From JANXSF01 sp031394025 (lineage in GTDB: Bacteria > Acidobacteriota > Terriglobia > Bryobacterales > Bryobacteraceae), in the NCBI GenBank assembly GCA_031394025.1, contig JANMWO010000269.1, positions 1 to 18,550 of the forward strand: a stretch of DNA of 18,550 bases, given 5' to 3'. The notes beneath the pieces were generated by a model. It did no database searches, was not told the origin of the DNA, and saw only the letters and a list, made by a program, of their open reading frames with translations. The position numbers were made by a program, and so were the translations under genes. Shown here piece by piece: positions 8,282-15,417 of this stretch (its first letter is position 1; each line of letters begins with the position of its first letter).

Positions 8282-8913
8282 AATGGCTGAAACACGTTAC
8301 AACCGCACTGGCATTGCTTGGCGGACTGGTGTTAATCATTCTCTGCACTCCGCTGGTCTTGTGGTGGTCCAACTGGCTATCTGGCGATTGGCCCCTGGAT
8401 TTGGCAAATAATCCAGCAAAAGATCAAAGCGAAATTCTCATTGTCCTGGCCGGTGGGGCGCTTGATCAGGGCATTCTGGGTGACAACACTTACGGCCGTT
8501 GCGTGTACACGATTCTTGCTTATAGAGAACGAAAATACAAAACAATTGTGTTGTCCGGTGGATCAACTGGCGGACCTCCCGTTTCAATTTTGATGCGAGA
8601 TTTCCTGGTTAGCCATGGGATTCCTCAAGAAGTTATGGTGCTGGAAACGCAATCCCGTTCCACGTATGAAAATGCGCTTGCCGTTAAGCCTATCGTCGAA
8701 AAACTGGCCGGACGCAAAGTGCTGCTAAGCAGCGATATTCACATGTACAGAGCGCTTCGAGTTTTTCGTAAAGCGGGTATAGAAGTTTCTCCACGACCTT
8801 TTCCTGAAGGACTCAAGCGTGGATCAAGATGGCGGGGCAGACTTCCAGTATTTTTTGATTTAGTAGATGAGACAACAAAAATCCTGTACTACCGTTGGCA
8901 AGGGTGGATTTGA
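8278..8913 (+). CDS. DUF218/YdcF-family (SanA/ElyC-like) membrane-anchored protein
   Basis: The ATG at 8278 forms an ATGA overlap with the previous stop, which is why it is preferred over an in-frame upstream GTG-type start at 8236 that would lie inside the beta-helix gene. The 211-residue product has one N-terminal membrane helix (about 8-30) and then the DUF218 motifs in order: ILIVLAGG (53-60), NTYGRC (70-75), IVLSGG (90-95), ETQSRSTYENA (123-133) and SSDIHMYRA (151-159). E. coli relatives (SanA, ElyC, YdcF) act at the envelope; ElyC and SanA affect peptidoglycan and barrier function, but the chemistry is not settled. The coupling suggests a shared envelope or extracellular-glycan role with the beta-helix protein. 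The gene ends nine bases before the convergent bshA stop, with no terminator visible. Confidence 0.88.
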   Translation: MKWLKHVTTALALLGGLVLIILCTPLVLWWSNWLSGDWPLDLANNPAKDQSEILIVLAGGALDQGILGDNTYGRCVYTILAYRERKYKTIVLSGGSTGGPPVSILMRDFLVSHGIPQEVMVLETQSRSTYENALAVKPIVEKLAGRKVLLSSDIHMYRALRVFRKAGIEVSPRPFPEGLKRGSRWRGRLPVFFDLVDETTKILYYRWQGWI

Positions 8914-8922
8914 AAACAGTTC

Positions 8923-10020
8923 CTAACCAGTGACCTGCCGGTAGATGGCTTCATATTGGGGAATAATCATTTTTGTGTTGAATCGACTCTCCGCCGTATT
9001 TCTTGCGGCAACTCCCATCGCATCGCGAAGAGTATCGTTCAACAAAAGAGAGGTTGCACAAGCTGCCTGTGCGGCAATGTCCCCTACCGGACATAAAAAT
9101 CCCGTAACGCCTTCATCAATCAGTTCCGGCACTCCGCCAACTCTGGTCGCCACCGGCACCAACCCACAAGACATGGCTTCCAGTGCCGCCAAACCGAAAC
9201 TTTCCGATTCACTGGGCAGCAGTAGAACATGGCCCTGCGGCAACAAATCAGGAATGTTGTTTTGTTTGCCAAGAAACTTTACATGCCCCGTCAAACCGAG
9301 TTCGCCCACCAGCCGTTCCGCTGCACCTCGATCCGGACCATCACCGATCATCCAAAGATCAGCATCGGCATGTTGTCGAACTTCGGCTAAAATTCGGATG
9401 CAATCCAGAACTCGCTTCACCGGTCGAAAGTTGGAAATATGCAGCATGGTCTTACGTGCACAGCGTTTCTCTGGTTGTGGACGATAGGTTTCTGTACAAA
9501 CGAAATTATGAATTACTTCAATGGGATTCCTGATGCCGAAAACGTCCACCGTCTGCTGTCGTAAATTGTTGCTGATGGCCGTCACCCCGTCCGATTGTTC
9601 AATGGAATATTTGGTGATAGGAAAGTAGGATCTGTCCACGCCAACCAGCGTGATATCGGTTCCATGCAAGGTAGTGACAAACGGGAGTCGACGATCTTTT
9701 TCAAGCATTCCGCGAGCCAGCATAGCCGATACGGAATGCGGAATAGCGTAGTGCACGTGCAGCAGGTCAAGCTTTTCATTGGCCGCAACTTCGGCCATTC
9801 TGGAAGCCAACGCCAGACAATACGGAGGATATTGGAACAGTGGATAATTGCTTACTTCCACTTCGTGATAAAAAATTCCAGGATTGTCGGCAAGGCGGAT
9901 CGGATGGGCGTAGCTGATGAAATGCACCTGATACCCGCGCTTAGCCAACTCAAGTCCTAGCTCTGTGGCGACAATGCCCGATCCGCCGTAGGTTGGATAA
10001 CAAGTAATTCCAATGCGCAC
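8923..10020 (-). CDS. bshA: BshA-type N-acetyl-alpha-D-glucosaminyl L-malate synthase (bacillithiol pathway glycosyltransferase)
   Basis: The 365-residue GT4 glycosyltransferase carries the BshA-specific segments CYPTYGGSGIVATELG (7-22), HVHYAIPHS (88-96), LHGTDITLVG (118-127), IHNFV (170-174) and HISNFRPVKR (194-203). It also has the GT4 donor-binding EX7E motif (Glu273-Glu281, ESFGLAALE). BshA joins GlcNAc from UDP-GlcNAc to L-malate, the first step of bacillithiol synthesis, in the cytoplasm. The start codon is GTG (10018-10020), because an in-frame TAG lies just nine bases upstream and no ATG occurs before the conserved N-terminal strand. No good Shine-Dalgarno sequence precedes it. It is divergent from a PIG-L deacetylase gene, the family that supplies the next step. 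No bshC is in the window. Confidence 0.93.
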   Translation of the reverse strand: MRIGITCYPTYGGSGIVATELGLELAKRGYQVHFISYAHPIRLADNPGIFYHEVEVSNYPLFQYPPYCLALASRMAEVAANEKLDLLHVHYAIPHSVSAMLARGMLEKDRRLPFVTTLHGTDITLVGVDRSYFPITKYSIEQSDGVTAISNNLRQQTVDVFGIRNPIEVIHNFVCTETYRPQPEKRCARKTMLHISNFRPVKRVLDCIRILAEVRQHADADLWMIGDGPDRGAAERLVGELGLTGHVKFLGKQNNIPDLLPQGHVLLLPSESESFGLAALEAMSCGLVPVATRVGGVPELIDEGVTGFLCPVGDIAAQAACATSLLLNDTLRDAMGVAARNTAESRFNTKMIIPQYEAIYRQVTG

Positions 10021-10050
10021 AAATACAGACTAACAGGAGAGAATGGGTGT
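10021..10050. promoter_or_regulatory. 30-bp divergent spacer between bshA and the deacetylase operon
   Basis: Only 30 bp separate the two start codons, so the promoters must overlap the 5' coding ends. On the plus strand AGGAGAG (10036-10042) is a good ribosome-binding site for the deacetylase ATG at 10051. No matching site is seen on the minus strand before the bshA GTG. Shared regulation of both sides is plausible. Confidence 0.55.
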
Positions 10051-10785
10051 ATGAAGTCGCTGATTGTGGTGGCCCACGCTGACGATGAAACTATTGCTGC
10101 CAGCCGTTGGCTAGCGCAGTCCCCCCAGGAATTTACGATTCTGCACACTACCGATAGCGGACCCCGCAATCCCAAATACTTCACCAGAGCAGGATTCCAT
10201 ACTAGGGAAGCCTACGCCGCCCATCGGCGGGTGGAATTTTTGGACGCCATGAAGATCGTTGGTGTGCAGGAAAGCCAGTGTCATGTAGCAGCCGTTGCCG
10301 ATCAGGAAGCGGTAATGCATCTTGAATTATTGACTATCGAGATCGCCAAATATTTTCCGGTGGATCGCATTATTACCCATTCCTATGAAGGCGGCCATCC
10401 TGATCACGACGCGACTGCCTTCGCCGTGGCATTGGCTGTTGGATGCACCGGGATACCGATCCTTGAGTTTCCCGCTTATCATGCTGCGGGCGGGACAATG
10501 GTTGCCAGTCAATTTATCCCGAACTTTCCAAAAGTGAAGGTGGAGCGGGTTATTTTCAATGCAACAGATACCGCGCGAAAAAAGCAAATGTTCGCTTGCT
10601 TCCAATCACAGCAGCACCTTTTTGACAGGTTCTCCACAACTGAAGAGCTGTTTCGATTGGCGCCTGAATACGATTTTCTTCAGCCGCCGCACGAGGGTCA
10701 ACTGTACTATGAGGCTCGCGATATGGGGATAAATTATGCTCAGTGGAGAGAATTTGCAGTGGCCATGCTAGCGTCGAAAAAATGA
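10051..10785 (+). CDS. PIG-L (LmbE-like) deacetylase, candidate bacillithiol BshB
   Basis: The 244-residue product has the two metal-site motifs of the PIG-L family: AHADDE (8-13, the usual HPDDE with Pro replaced by Ala) and GGHPDHD (114-120). His9, Asp12 and one of the histidines at 116/119 are the expected zinc ligands. Family members remove acetyl groups from GlcNAc-containing substrates such as GlcNAc-malate (BshB), GlcNAc-inositol (MshB) or GlcNAc-PI. Its place head-to-head with bshA makes GlcNAc-malate the most likely substrate. However, its N-terminal motif does not match the BshB1 pattern I know (AFGAHPDDVE), so I leave the symbol open. Its TGA overlaps the ATG of the copper-chaperone gene, beginning a coupled three-gene operon. 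Confidence 0.87.
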   Translation: MKSLIVVAHADDETIAASRWLAQSPQEFTILHTTDSGPRNPKYFTRAGFHTREAYAAHRRVEFLDAMKIVGVQESQCHVAAVADQEAVMHLELLTIEIAKYFPVDRIITHSYEGGHPDHDATAFAVALAVGCTGIPILEFPAYHAAGGTMVASQFIPNFPKVKVERVIFNATDTARKKQMFACFQSQQHLFDRFSTTEELFRLAPEYDFLQPPHEGQLYYEARDMGINYAQWREFAVAMLASKK

Positions 10786-11621
10786 AAGTCCTCTTCATCT
10801 TGATCATCTGCATCACCACAAGCTGCGCCCGCCGATATCCGGTGGATGGGCTGGTGATAGCAGTGCGACCAGAGCGCCATGAAATAGTGATTTCCCACCG
10901 TGAGGTGGAAGGGCTGATGCCCGCCATGACCATGCCGTTCCACGTGACGAAGCATCAAATGATTGGACTGTATCCAGGGGCCCGTGTGAATTTCTATATC
11001 CAACCAGGCACCAAGAGAACAAGCGTTCATCGGTTACGATTGAATTCTTCAGCATTGGAAGGAATCAAGTTGGAAGATGGCGAATCTTTGAAGCTTGCGC
11101 CACCAAAGAATCAAGTGGCTATTGGCGGGCCGGTCCCCAATTTTCAACTGACCGATCAATCAGGGCAAACCGTGAACTCCGCAGACTTCCTGGGCAAGGT
11201 AGTGGTGGTGAATTTCATTTATACTCGTTGTCCTTTGCCCGATGTTTGTCCCCGCCTTTCCGCAGGCTTTGCTTATTTGCAGAAGAAGTTCGGAGATGGC
11301 ATAGCTAGGGATGTTGTGCTGCTTTCGGTGACGTTGGATCCGGCTTACGATACTGTAGCCGTGCTTTCCAACTACAGCGCAAGATGGCATGCTAGTAAGG
11401 ATAGATGGCGATTCTTAACCGGTGGGAAAGACGCTATTACGACCGTGGCAGGATATTTTGGAATGGTCTACTGGGCCGAGGAAGATTCCATTGTGCACAG
11501 TTCGGTCACCGGAATTATCGGACGTGATGGAAGATTGGTTGCGCGCCTGGAAGGGTCTCGCTATTCGGTTTCGCAACTGGCCGCCTTAGTTCAAAGTCAA
11601 TTGGATAGGAGAAATGAATGA
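10782..11621 (+). CDS. CusF-like copper-binding domain fused to a SCO1/SenC domain
   Basis: The ATG at 10782 forms an ATGA overlap with the deacetylase stop, which favours it over an in-frame GTG at 10743. The 279-residue product begins with a short hydrophobic stretch ending ITTSC (Cys15), a weak lipobox, so a periplasmic lipoprotein is likely. Residues about 19-85 resemble the CusF/CopK-like copper-binding fold: YPVDGLVIAV, a strand ending ISHRE with His39, then MPAMTMPF with Met46, Met49 and Met51. CusF normally has a tryptophan before the methionines; here it is absent. Residues about 115-275 are a thioredoxin-fold SCO domain with Cys150 and Cys156 in CPLPDVC, LDPAYDT and His239 in IVHSS. 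SCO proteins deliver copper to the CuA site of cytochrome c oxidase. The fusion suggests a two-site copper relay. No oxidase subunit gene is in the window. Confidence 0.88.
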   Translation: MKVLFILIICITTSCARRYPVDGLVIAVRPERHEIVISHREVEGLMPAMTMPFHVTKHQMIGLYPGARVNFYIQPGTKRTSVHRLRLNSSALEGIKLEDGESLKLAPPKNQVAIGGPVPNFQLTDQSGQTVNSADFLGKVVVVNFIYTRCPLPDVCPRLSAGFAYLQKKFGDGIARDVVLLSVTLDPAYDTVAVLSNYSARWHASKDRWRFLTGGKDAITTVAGYFGMVYWAEEDSIVHSSVTGIIGRDGRLVARLEGSRYSVSQLAALVQSQLDRRNE

Positions 11622-13225
11622 TGCGAGTGCTTTTGGTTTCAATGTTGGCTTTCGCCCAGTTCGGATGGTCGCAAGCTAAGCCTAAGGACATGTGTATGCC
11701 GCCGCCGTCTTCAGTGGCCCCATCACTGCCTGCAAAGATCCTGACCGGGCAAGGGGAGGTGCATTTTGCGATAACCACATCTAACCCTGAGGCTCAGAAA
11801 TTCTTTGATCAGGGAATTGCGCAAATGCATTCGTTCTGGTCAAAAGAAGCGGAGCGCAGTTTTCTGCAGGCGGCTCAGTTAGACCCGGAAGCTCCCATGC
11901 CGTTGTGGGGTGTGGCCATGGTGTCTGCTGGCGATTATCGTCCTCGCTTTCAGTTAGACCAGTTTCGGAATGCCCTGGGCTATCAACCATTGGCTCCGGA
12001 ACATCGGGCGATCAAAGCTGCACTGAAGGCGATGGAGTTGGCCGCAGTTCCAGGTAAAGCCACTGACGTTGAAAAAATGTATATCGCCTCAATTGTTGCG
12101 CGGCGCGATACGCAGGTGAAAAATCCTGATCCAGGATATTTGGAAGGCTTGAAAGAATTGGTGCGGCGCTACCCGAATGAAGTGGAGGCGCGCACTTATT
12201 TGGCCCTGCAATCTATGGGAGGCTTTGAATCGCCCTCACGCAACCCCCGTCCTGGAACCATGGAGGCGGTTGAACTCTTAAAGCAACTGATGATTGACGT
12301 CCCGGAACATCCTGGGGTGAACCATTACGTGATTCATGGATGGGAAGGTTCCACTTTTGCCAAAGACGCATGGGCCAGTTCCAAGAAGTATGCCGAACTG
12401 GTAACCAACATTCCCCATGCATTGCATATGCCGGGCCATATCTATTCGCAAACAGGAAAGCTGGATGAAGCCTTAGAAGCATTTACCAAGGCCGCCGTGA
12501 ATGAACGTTTCTGGATGAATTCCGATGCCCTGTACGGCAACAGTCATCATGGCCATAATGTCCATTACCTGGCAACAGTGGCCACTTACAAAGGGGATTA
12601 CGATACGGCCATTGCGGCGTCTAAGGAACTGTTGGCTTTCCCTGAAAATCCACGCGAAGCATCAGCCCTCGATAATTTCCAAACCGCGTATAAGCAAGGT
12701 TGGTTCGCCTTGTTAAGGACGCTGGTTGAGGCAGAACGCTGGGATGACATTCTGCAGGGCGATATTCTGCCCCAGGTGAACAAGCCGCGTCAACAAGCCT
12801 GGAGGCATTGGGCTTTGGGCTTGGCCCAGGCAGGGAAGGGAAATCCCAAGCTTGCCATCAAGGAAATGGCTTTGATGGATGAAGCCGTCAGTGAATTTAC
12901 TACCAGGTTGAAACTTGCCGCTCCTGAAGAATTACTGGTTGCGCACAAGGAACTGCAAGCGGAAATCTGGATTGCTAAAGGGAAAGTCAAAAGGGGATTG
13001 GCATTGTTGAATCAGGCCGCTGAGGAACAGCGTGCGCTGCGCTACACCGAACCACCCTGGTATCCCCGTCCCATTTCAGTGGTGGTCGGAAATGTTTCCT
13101 TCAAGCATGGAAAGTTGCCAGAAGCGGAATCGGCATTTAAGACCGCACTCGAAGAGATTCCAGCGTGGAAAAGGGCTCAGTTAGGATTGGATGGGTGCAA
13201 CTTGTCCCGGCAATCAGGACTTTAA
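11618..13225 (+). CDS. Exported tetratricopeptide-repeat protein with clustered histidines
   Basis: The ATG at 11618 overlaps the SCO stop as ATGA, and AGGAGA lies just upstream (the next codon is also ATG). The 535-residue product has a signal peptide (about 1-19, ending GWSQA), so it acts outside the cytoplasm. TPR-like helix pairs are visible at about 57-105 (QKFFDQGIAQMHSFWSKEAE, then AAQLDPEAPMPLWGVAM), around 275-335 and towards 440-530 (WYPRPISVVVGNVSFKHGKLPEAESAFKTAL is typical). The middle holds three histidine groups: NHYVIHGWEG (235-244), IPHALHMPGHIY (265-276) and NSHHGHNVHYL (308-318). Related exported TPR proteins occur widely in acidobacteria and proteobacteria with no assigned function, as far as I know. 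Metal binding is inferred from the histidines and from the copper-protein neighbour. Confidence 0.83.
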   Translation: MMRVLLVSMLAFAQFGWSQAKPKDMCMPPPSSVAPSLPAKILTGQGEVHFAITTSNPEAQKFFDQGIAQMHSFWSKEAERSFLQAAQLDPEAPMPLWGVAMVSAGDYRPRFQLDQFRNALGYQPLAPEHRAIKAALKAMELAAVPGKATDVEKMYIASIVARRDTQVKNPDPGYLEGLKELVRRYPNEVEARTYLALQSMGGFESPSRNPRPGTMEAVELLKQLMIDVPEHPGVNHYVIHGWEGSTFAKDAWASSKKYAELVTNIPHALHMPGHIYSQTGKLDEALEAFTKAAVNERFWMNSDALYGNSHHGHNVHYLATVATYKGDYDTAIAASKELLAFPENPREASALDNFQTAYKQGWFALLRTLVEAERWDDILQGDILPQVNKPRQQAWRHWALGLAQAGKGNPKLAIKEMALMDEAVSEFTTRLKLAAPEELLVAHKELQAEIWIAKGKVKRGLALLNQAAEEQRALRYTEPPWYPRPISVVVGNVSFKHGKLPEAESAFKTALEEIPAWKRAQLGLDGCNLSRQSGL

Positions 13226-13268
13226 AAAACAAAAGGCGGCGAGCACTCGGAGGAAGACACTCGCCGCC
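13222..13268 (-). terminator. Intrinsic terminator, U-tract on the minus strand
   Basis: A perfect 9-bp stem (GGCGGCGAG at 13235-13243 with CTCGCCGCC at 13260-13268) encloses a 16-nt loop. Read on the minus strand it is followed by TTTTGTTTTTT (13224-13234), a standard rho-independent layout for transcription coming from the MFS gene. On the plus strand only a short T stretch follows after several bases, so termination of the TPR operon there would be weaker. It begins at the TPR stop codon. Confidence 0.8.
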
Positions 13269-13524
13269 AGGCCAGTTTAAAAAGTTTTCGTCACTAGAAC
13301 GAAGGGACCTGACCAAGACCAACTTCAGAGTACTACAATCCCCTCACAAAAGAAAGTCCCTATTCCCCCCATTTGGTGCTTTTGTGGGTGAGAGTACCCC
13401 CATTTGGGGCGAGTATTAGTACTTTTCATGAGTATATTTACAAGGCTAGCCGAACAAAACGCGAAAGTTACCCCAAACCAGTTTCTGCGGTACTAATGGT
13501 GGGCATAGTACTGCATGGCCAGTC
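13269..13524. other. Noncoding spacer between convergent genes with short repeats
   Basis: No credible gene was found in these 256 bp. They would form the 3' untranslated region of the MFS transcript up to the terminator. Visible structure: three AGTACT palindromes (13329-13334, 13418-13423, 13507-13512), a direct repeat CCCCCATTTGG (13366-13376 and 13397-13407), and a hairpin GTACTA (13490-13495) with TAGTAC (13506-13511). Confidence 0.5.
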
Positions 13525-14736
13525 CTATTCGATGGATGTCACATGCCGCGCGAACAAAGCAGCGGCCACCAAGGCAACTCCTCCGCCGCAAGCCACGGTG
13601 ACCCTGGCACCCAGATTATGAGCCAATAGTCCTGCCGCCAAGCTGCCAATCGGCATCATGCCAACCGCCATCATGGAATAAAGGCTGGTCACTCGACCCC
13701 GAAATTCTTCCTGGACGTTTTGTTGCACAAAGGTGTTGGCTGCGGCATTTTGGCGGAACACTGCGAATCCGGAAAACAGCATCACAAATACGCCAACGAT
13801 GAAGTTGGGGGCCACGGATAAGCCCAGCAATCCCAACCCGACGAGAAAGGCATTTTGCATGGCAACTCGACGAAGATCCCTGGTTGCACCGCTGCTGGCG
13901 AGAGTCAAAGTCCCCAACACTGCCCCTACCCCGAAGGCCGCCATCAGGAATCCCAGACCTTTGGATCCGGCTTGGAAAATTTGATCCGCAAAGAATGGAC
14001 CCAGCACAATCATCGGTGCAATGGACATTGTCACTGCACCGCACAGCGCTAGAACGGCCCTAATCTTGTGTTGCCCCCAGGCATAGCGGAGCCCGTCACG
14101 AAGATGATCCATCGCCGCACCTTCGCCACTGCGTTCAATGGTAGGGAGGCGGATCATGGTCAGGCTAAGAAGTACAAAAAGGAAGCTGACCGCATTCAGA
14201 GCGAAACAAATGCCCTCTCCCAAGGCGGCAACGACCACTCCACCAATCGACGGACCCACCGCCCGCGCCAAGTTGAAGGCTGCAGAATTGAGCGCCACAG
14301 CGCTGAGAATGTCCTTCCGGTCAGCCATATGAATCAGCAAGGATTGGCGAGCCGGGACGTCAAAAGCATTCACTGTCCCAAAAAAGATGGAAAGGGCCAG
14401 CACGTGCCAAACCTGAATATGGCCGGTCAAGGTGAGCACGGCAAGCACTGCCGCCTGCAACAGGAACAGGGTTTGTGTAATCAGCACTACTTTGCGCCGC
14501 TCAAAACGATCAGCCGCCACGCCCCCCGCCAGTCCCAATAGCAATACCGGTATGTGCGTCGTAAAGCTGGCTAAGCCTAAAATCATTTCTGATTTGGTAA
14601 GTCGATAGAGCAACCAGCTTTGGGCGATGCTCTGAATCCAAGTGCCGGAGAGAGAAACAAATTGGCCAGCCAGGAAGACGCGAAAGTTGCGATGCTTCAG
14701 GGCGGCGAAGGAACTGCTTGGCTTGGAAATTGACAA
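13525..14736 (-). CDS. Major facilitator superfamily exporter (MFS_3/EntS-like)
   Basis: The 403-residue product has about twelve hydrophobic segments. It starts with the family pattern FAALKHRNFRVFLAGQFVSLSGTW, and the loop between helices 2 and 3 carries the MFS motif A variant GVAADRFERRKV (72-83). FDVPARQSLL is the conserved segment of the MFS_3 group, which includes the enterobactin exporter EntS. The substrate cannot be told from sequence; efflux of a small molecule by proton antiport is the family expectation. The start appears to be TTG (14734-14736), since an in-frame TAG directly precedes it and no ATG or GTG lies before the conserved N-terminus. It lies 21 nt after pgsA and is probably the last gene of the hfq-hflX-pgsA operon. 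Confidence 0.88.
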   Translation of the reverse strand: MSISKPSSSFAALKHRNFRVFLAGQFVSLSGTWIQSIAQSWLLYRLTKSEMILGLASFTTHIPVLLLGLAGGVAADRFERRKVVLITQTLFLLQAAVLAVLTLTGHIQVWHVLALSIFFGTVNAFDVPARQSLLIHMADRKDILSAVALNSAAFNLARAVGPSIGGVVVAALGEGICFALNAVSFLFVLLSLTMIRLPTIERSGEGAAMDHLRDGLRYAWGQHKIRAVLALCGAVTMSIAPMIVLGPFFADQIFQAGSKGLGFLMAAFGVGAVLGTLTLASSGATRDLRRVAMQNAFLVGLGLLGLSVAPNFIVGVFVMLFSGFAVFRQNAAANTFVQQNVQEEFRGRVTSLYSMMAVGMMPIGSLAAGLLAHNLGARVTVACGGGVALVAAALFARHVTSIE

Positions 14737-14757
14737 CTACTTTATTATTGACCTGAT

Positions 14758-15417
14758 TTATACTTGTGAGGAATCTGCTGCCGATGCCGCCATGCTGCGT
14801 TCCCCACGACGCCGAAGTTGTTCTTCCAACAACAATTCCTTTCTCCGCCGTAGCTTGATTCCGGTATCCACTTTTCTCCAGAATTTGTGGAAATAACCAA
14901 CGGCGCTGGCCATCCCGAAGAAAACGACTACCCACATGGAAAACATGGCGAAAGTCTTAATTTCAGGCCAATGAATACTCAACAGAATAAGACTGATGGC
15001 GATCACCTGGGTCACCGTCTTGGTCTTTCCCAAATCGCTGGCCTGGATGGTGTAGCCTTCCGCCGCAGCAATGGACCGCAACCCGGTGACTGCAAATTCC
15101 CGACCAATAATCAGCACCGCCATCCAACCTGGGATGAGCCGAACCTGCACTAAAGAGATCAACGCGGCTGAGATCAACATCTTGTCGGCAATCGGATCCA
15201 ACAAGGTCCCCACTGTTGTAACCTGCTTCCAGCGTCGCGCTAAATAGCCATCCAGAATGTCTGTAGTGGCTGCGGCAAGGAAAATAGCCAGTGCCAAAAA
15301 CTCTTGGGCAACGTCGATTCCGGCTACTGACAAACGCAAGTTCTCCTGCACCAGGGCTGCTACCAGCAATGGCACAAAGAAAATTCGGCAAAGCGTCAGT
15401 AAGTTCGGAAGATTCAT
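14758..15417 (-). CDS. pgsA: CDP-diacylglycerol--glycerol-3-phosphate 3-phosphatidyltransferase
   Basis: The 219-residue membrane protein carries the complete CDP-alcohol phosphotransferase motif: Asp53, Asp56-Gly57, Ala60-Arg61, Gly70, Asp74 and Asp78 in DILDGYLAR...GTLLDPIAD. The N-terminal MNLPNLLTLCRIFFVPLL is characteristic of PgsA. The enzyme makes phosphatidylglycerol-phosphate from CDP-diacylglycerol, the committed step to phosphatidylglycerol and cardiolipin. The C-terminus has a charged tail of about 35 residues after the last membrane helix, rich in Arg, Lys and Glu (LRRRKELLLEEQLRRRGE), longer than in E. coli PgsA. The ATG at 15415-15417 overlaps the hflX stop as ATGA, so the two genes are coupled. 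Confidence 0.94.
   Translation of the reverse strand: MNLPNLLTLCRIFFVPLLVAALVQENLRLSVAGIDVAQEFLALAIFLAAATTDILDGYLARRWKQVTTVGTLLDPIADKMLISAALISLVQVRLIPGWMAVLIIGREFAVTGLRSIAAAEGYTIQASDLGKTKTVTQVIAISLILLSIHWPEIKTFAMFSMWVVVFFGMASAVGYFHKFWRKVDTGIKLRRRKELLLEEQLRRRGERSMAASAADSSQV

Noticed and set aside
8945..9487. 180-codon open frame on the plus strand
   Set aside because: Antisense to bshA, which has every conserved motif; the plus-frame protein shows no family features.
10743..10781. Earlier in-frame GTG start for the CusF-SCO protein
   Set aside because: It would place 13 polar residues before the signal sequence; the ATG at 10782 starts the signal peptide directly and overlaps the upstream stop.
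13490..13511. GTACTA/TAGTAC hairpin as terminator of the MFS gene
   Set aside because: The stem is only six A/T-rich pairs with no U-tract on the minus strand; the hairpin at 13222-13268 is far stronger and correctly oriented.
14068..14541. 157-codon open frame on the plus strand
   Set aside because: Antisense to the MFS exporter; composition (many His, Lys, Gln) is that of a shadow frame.
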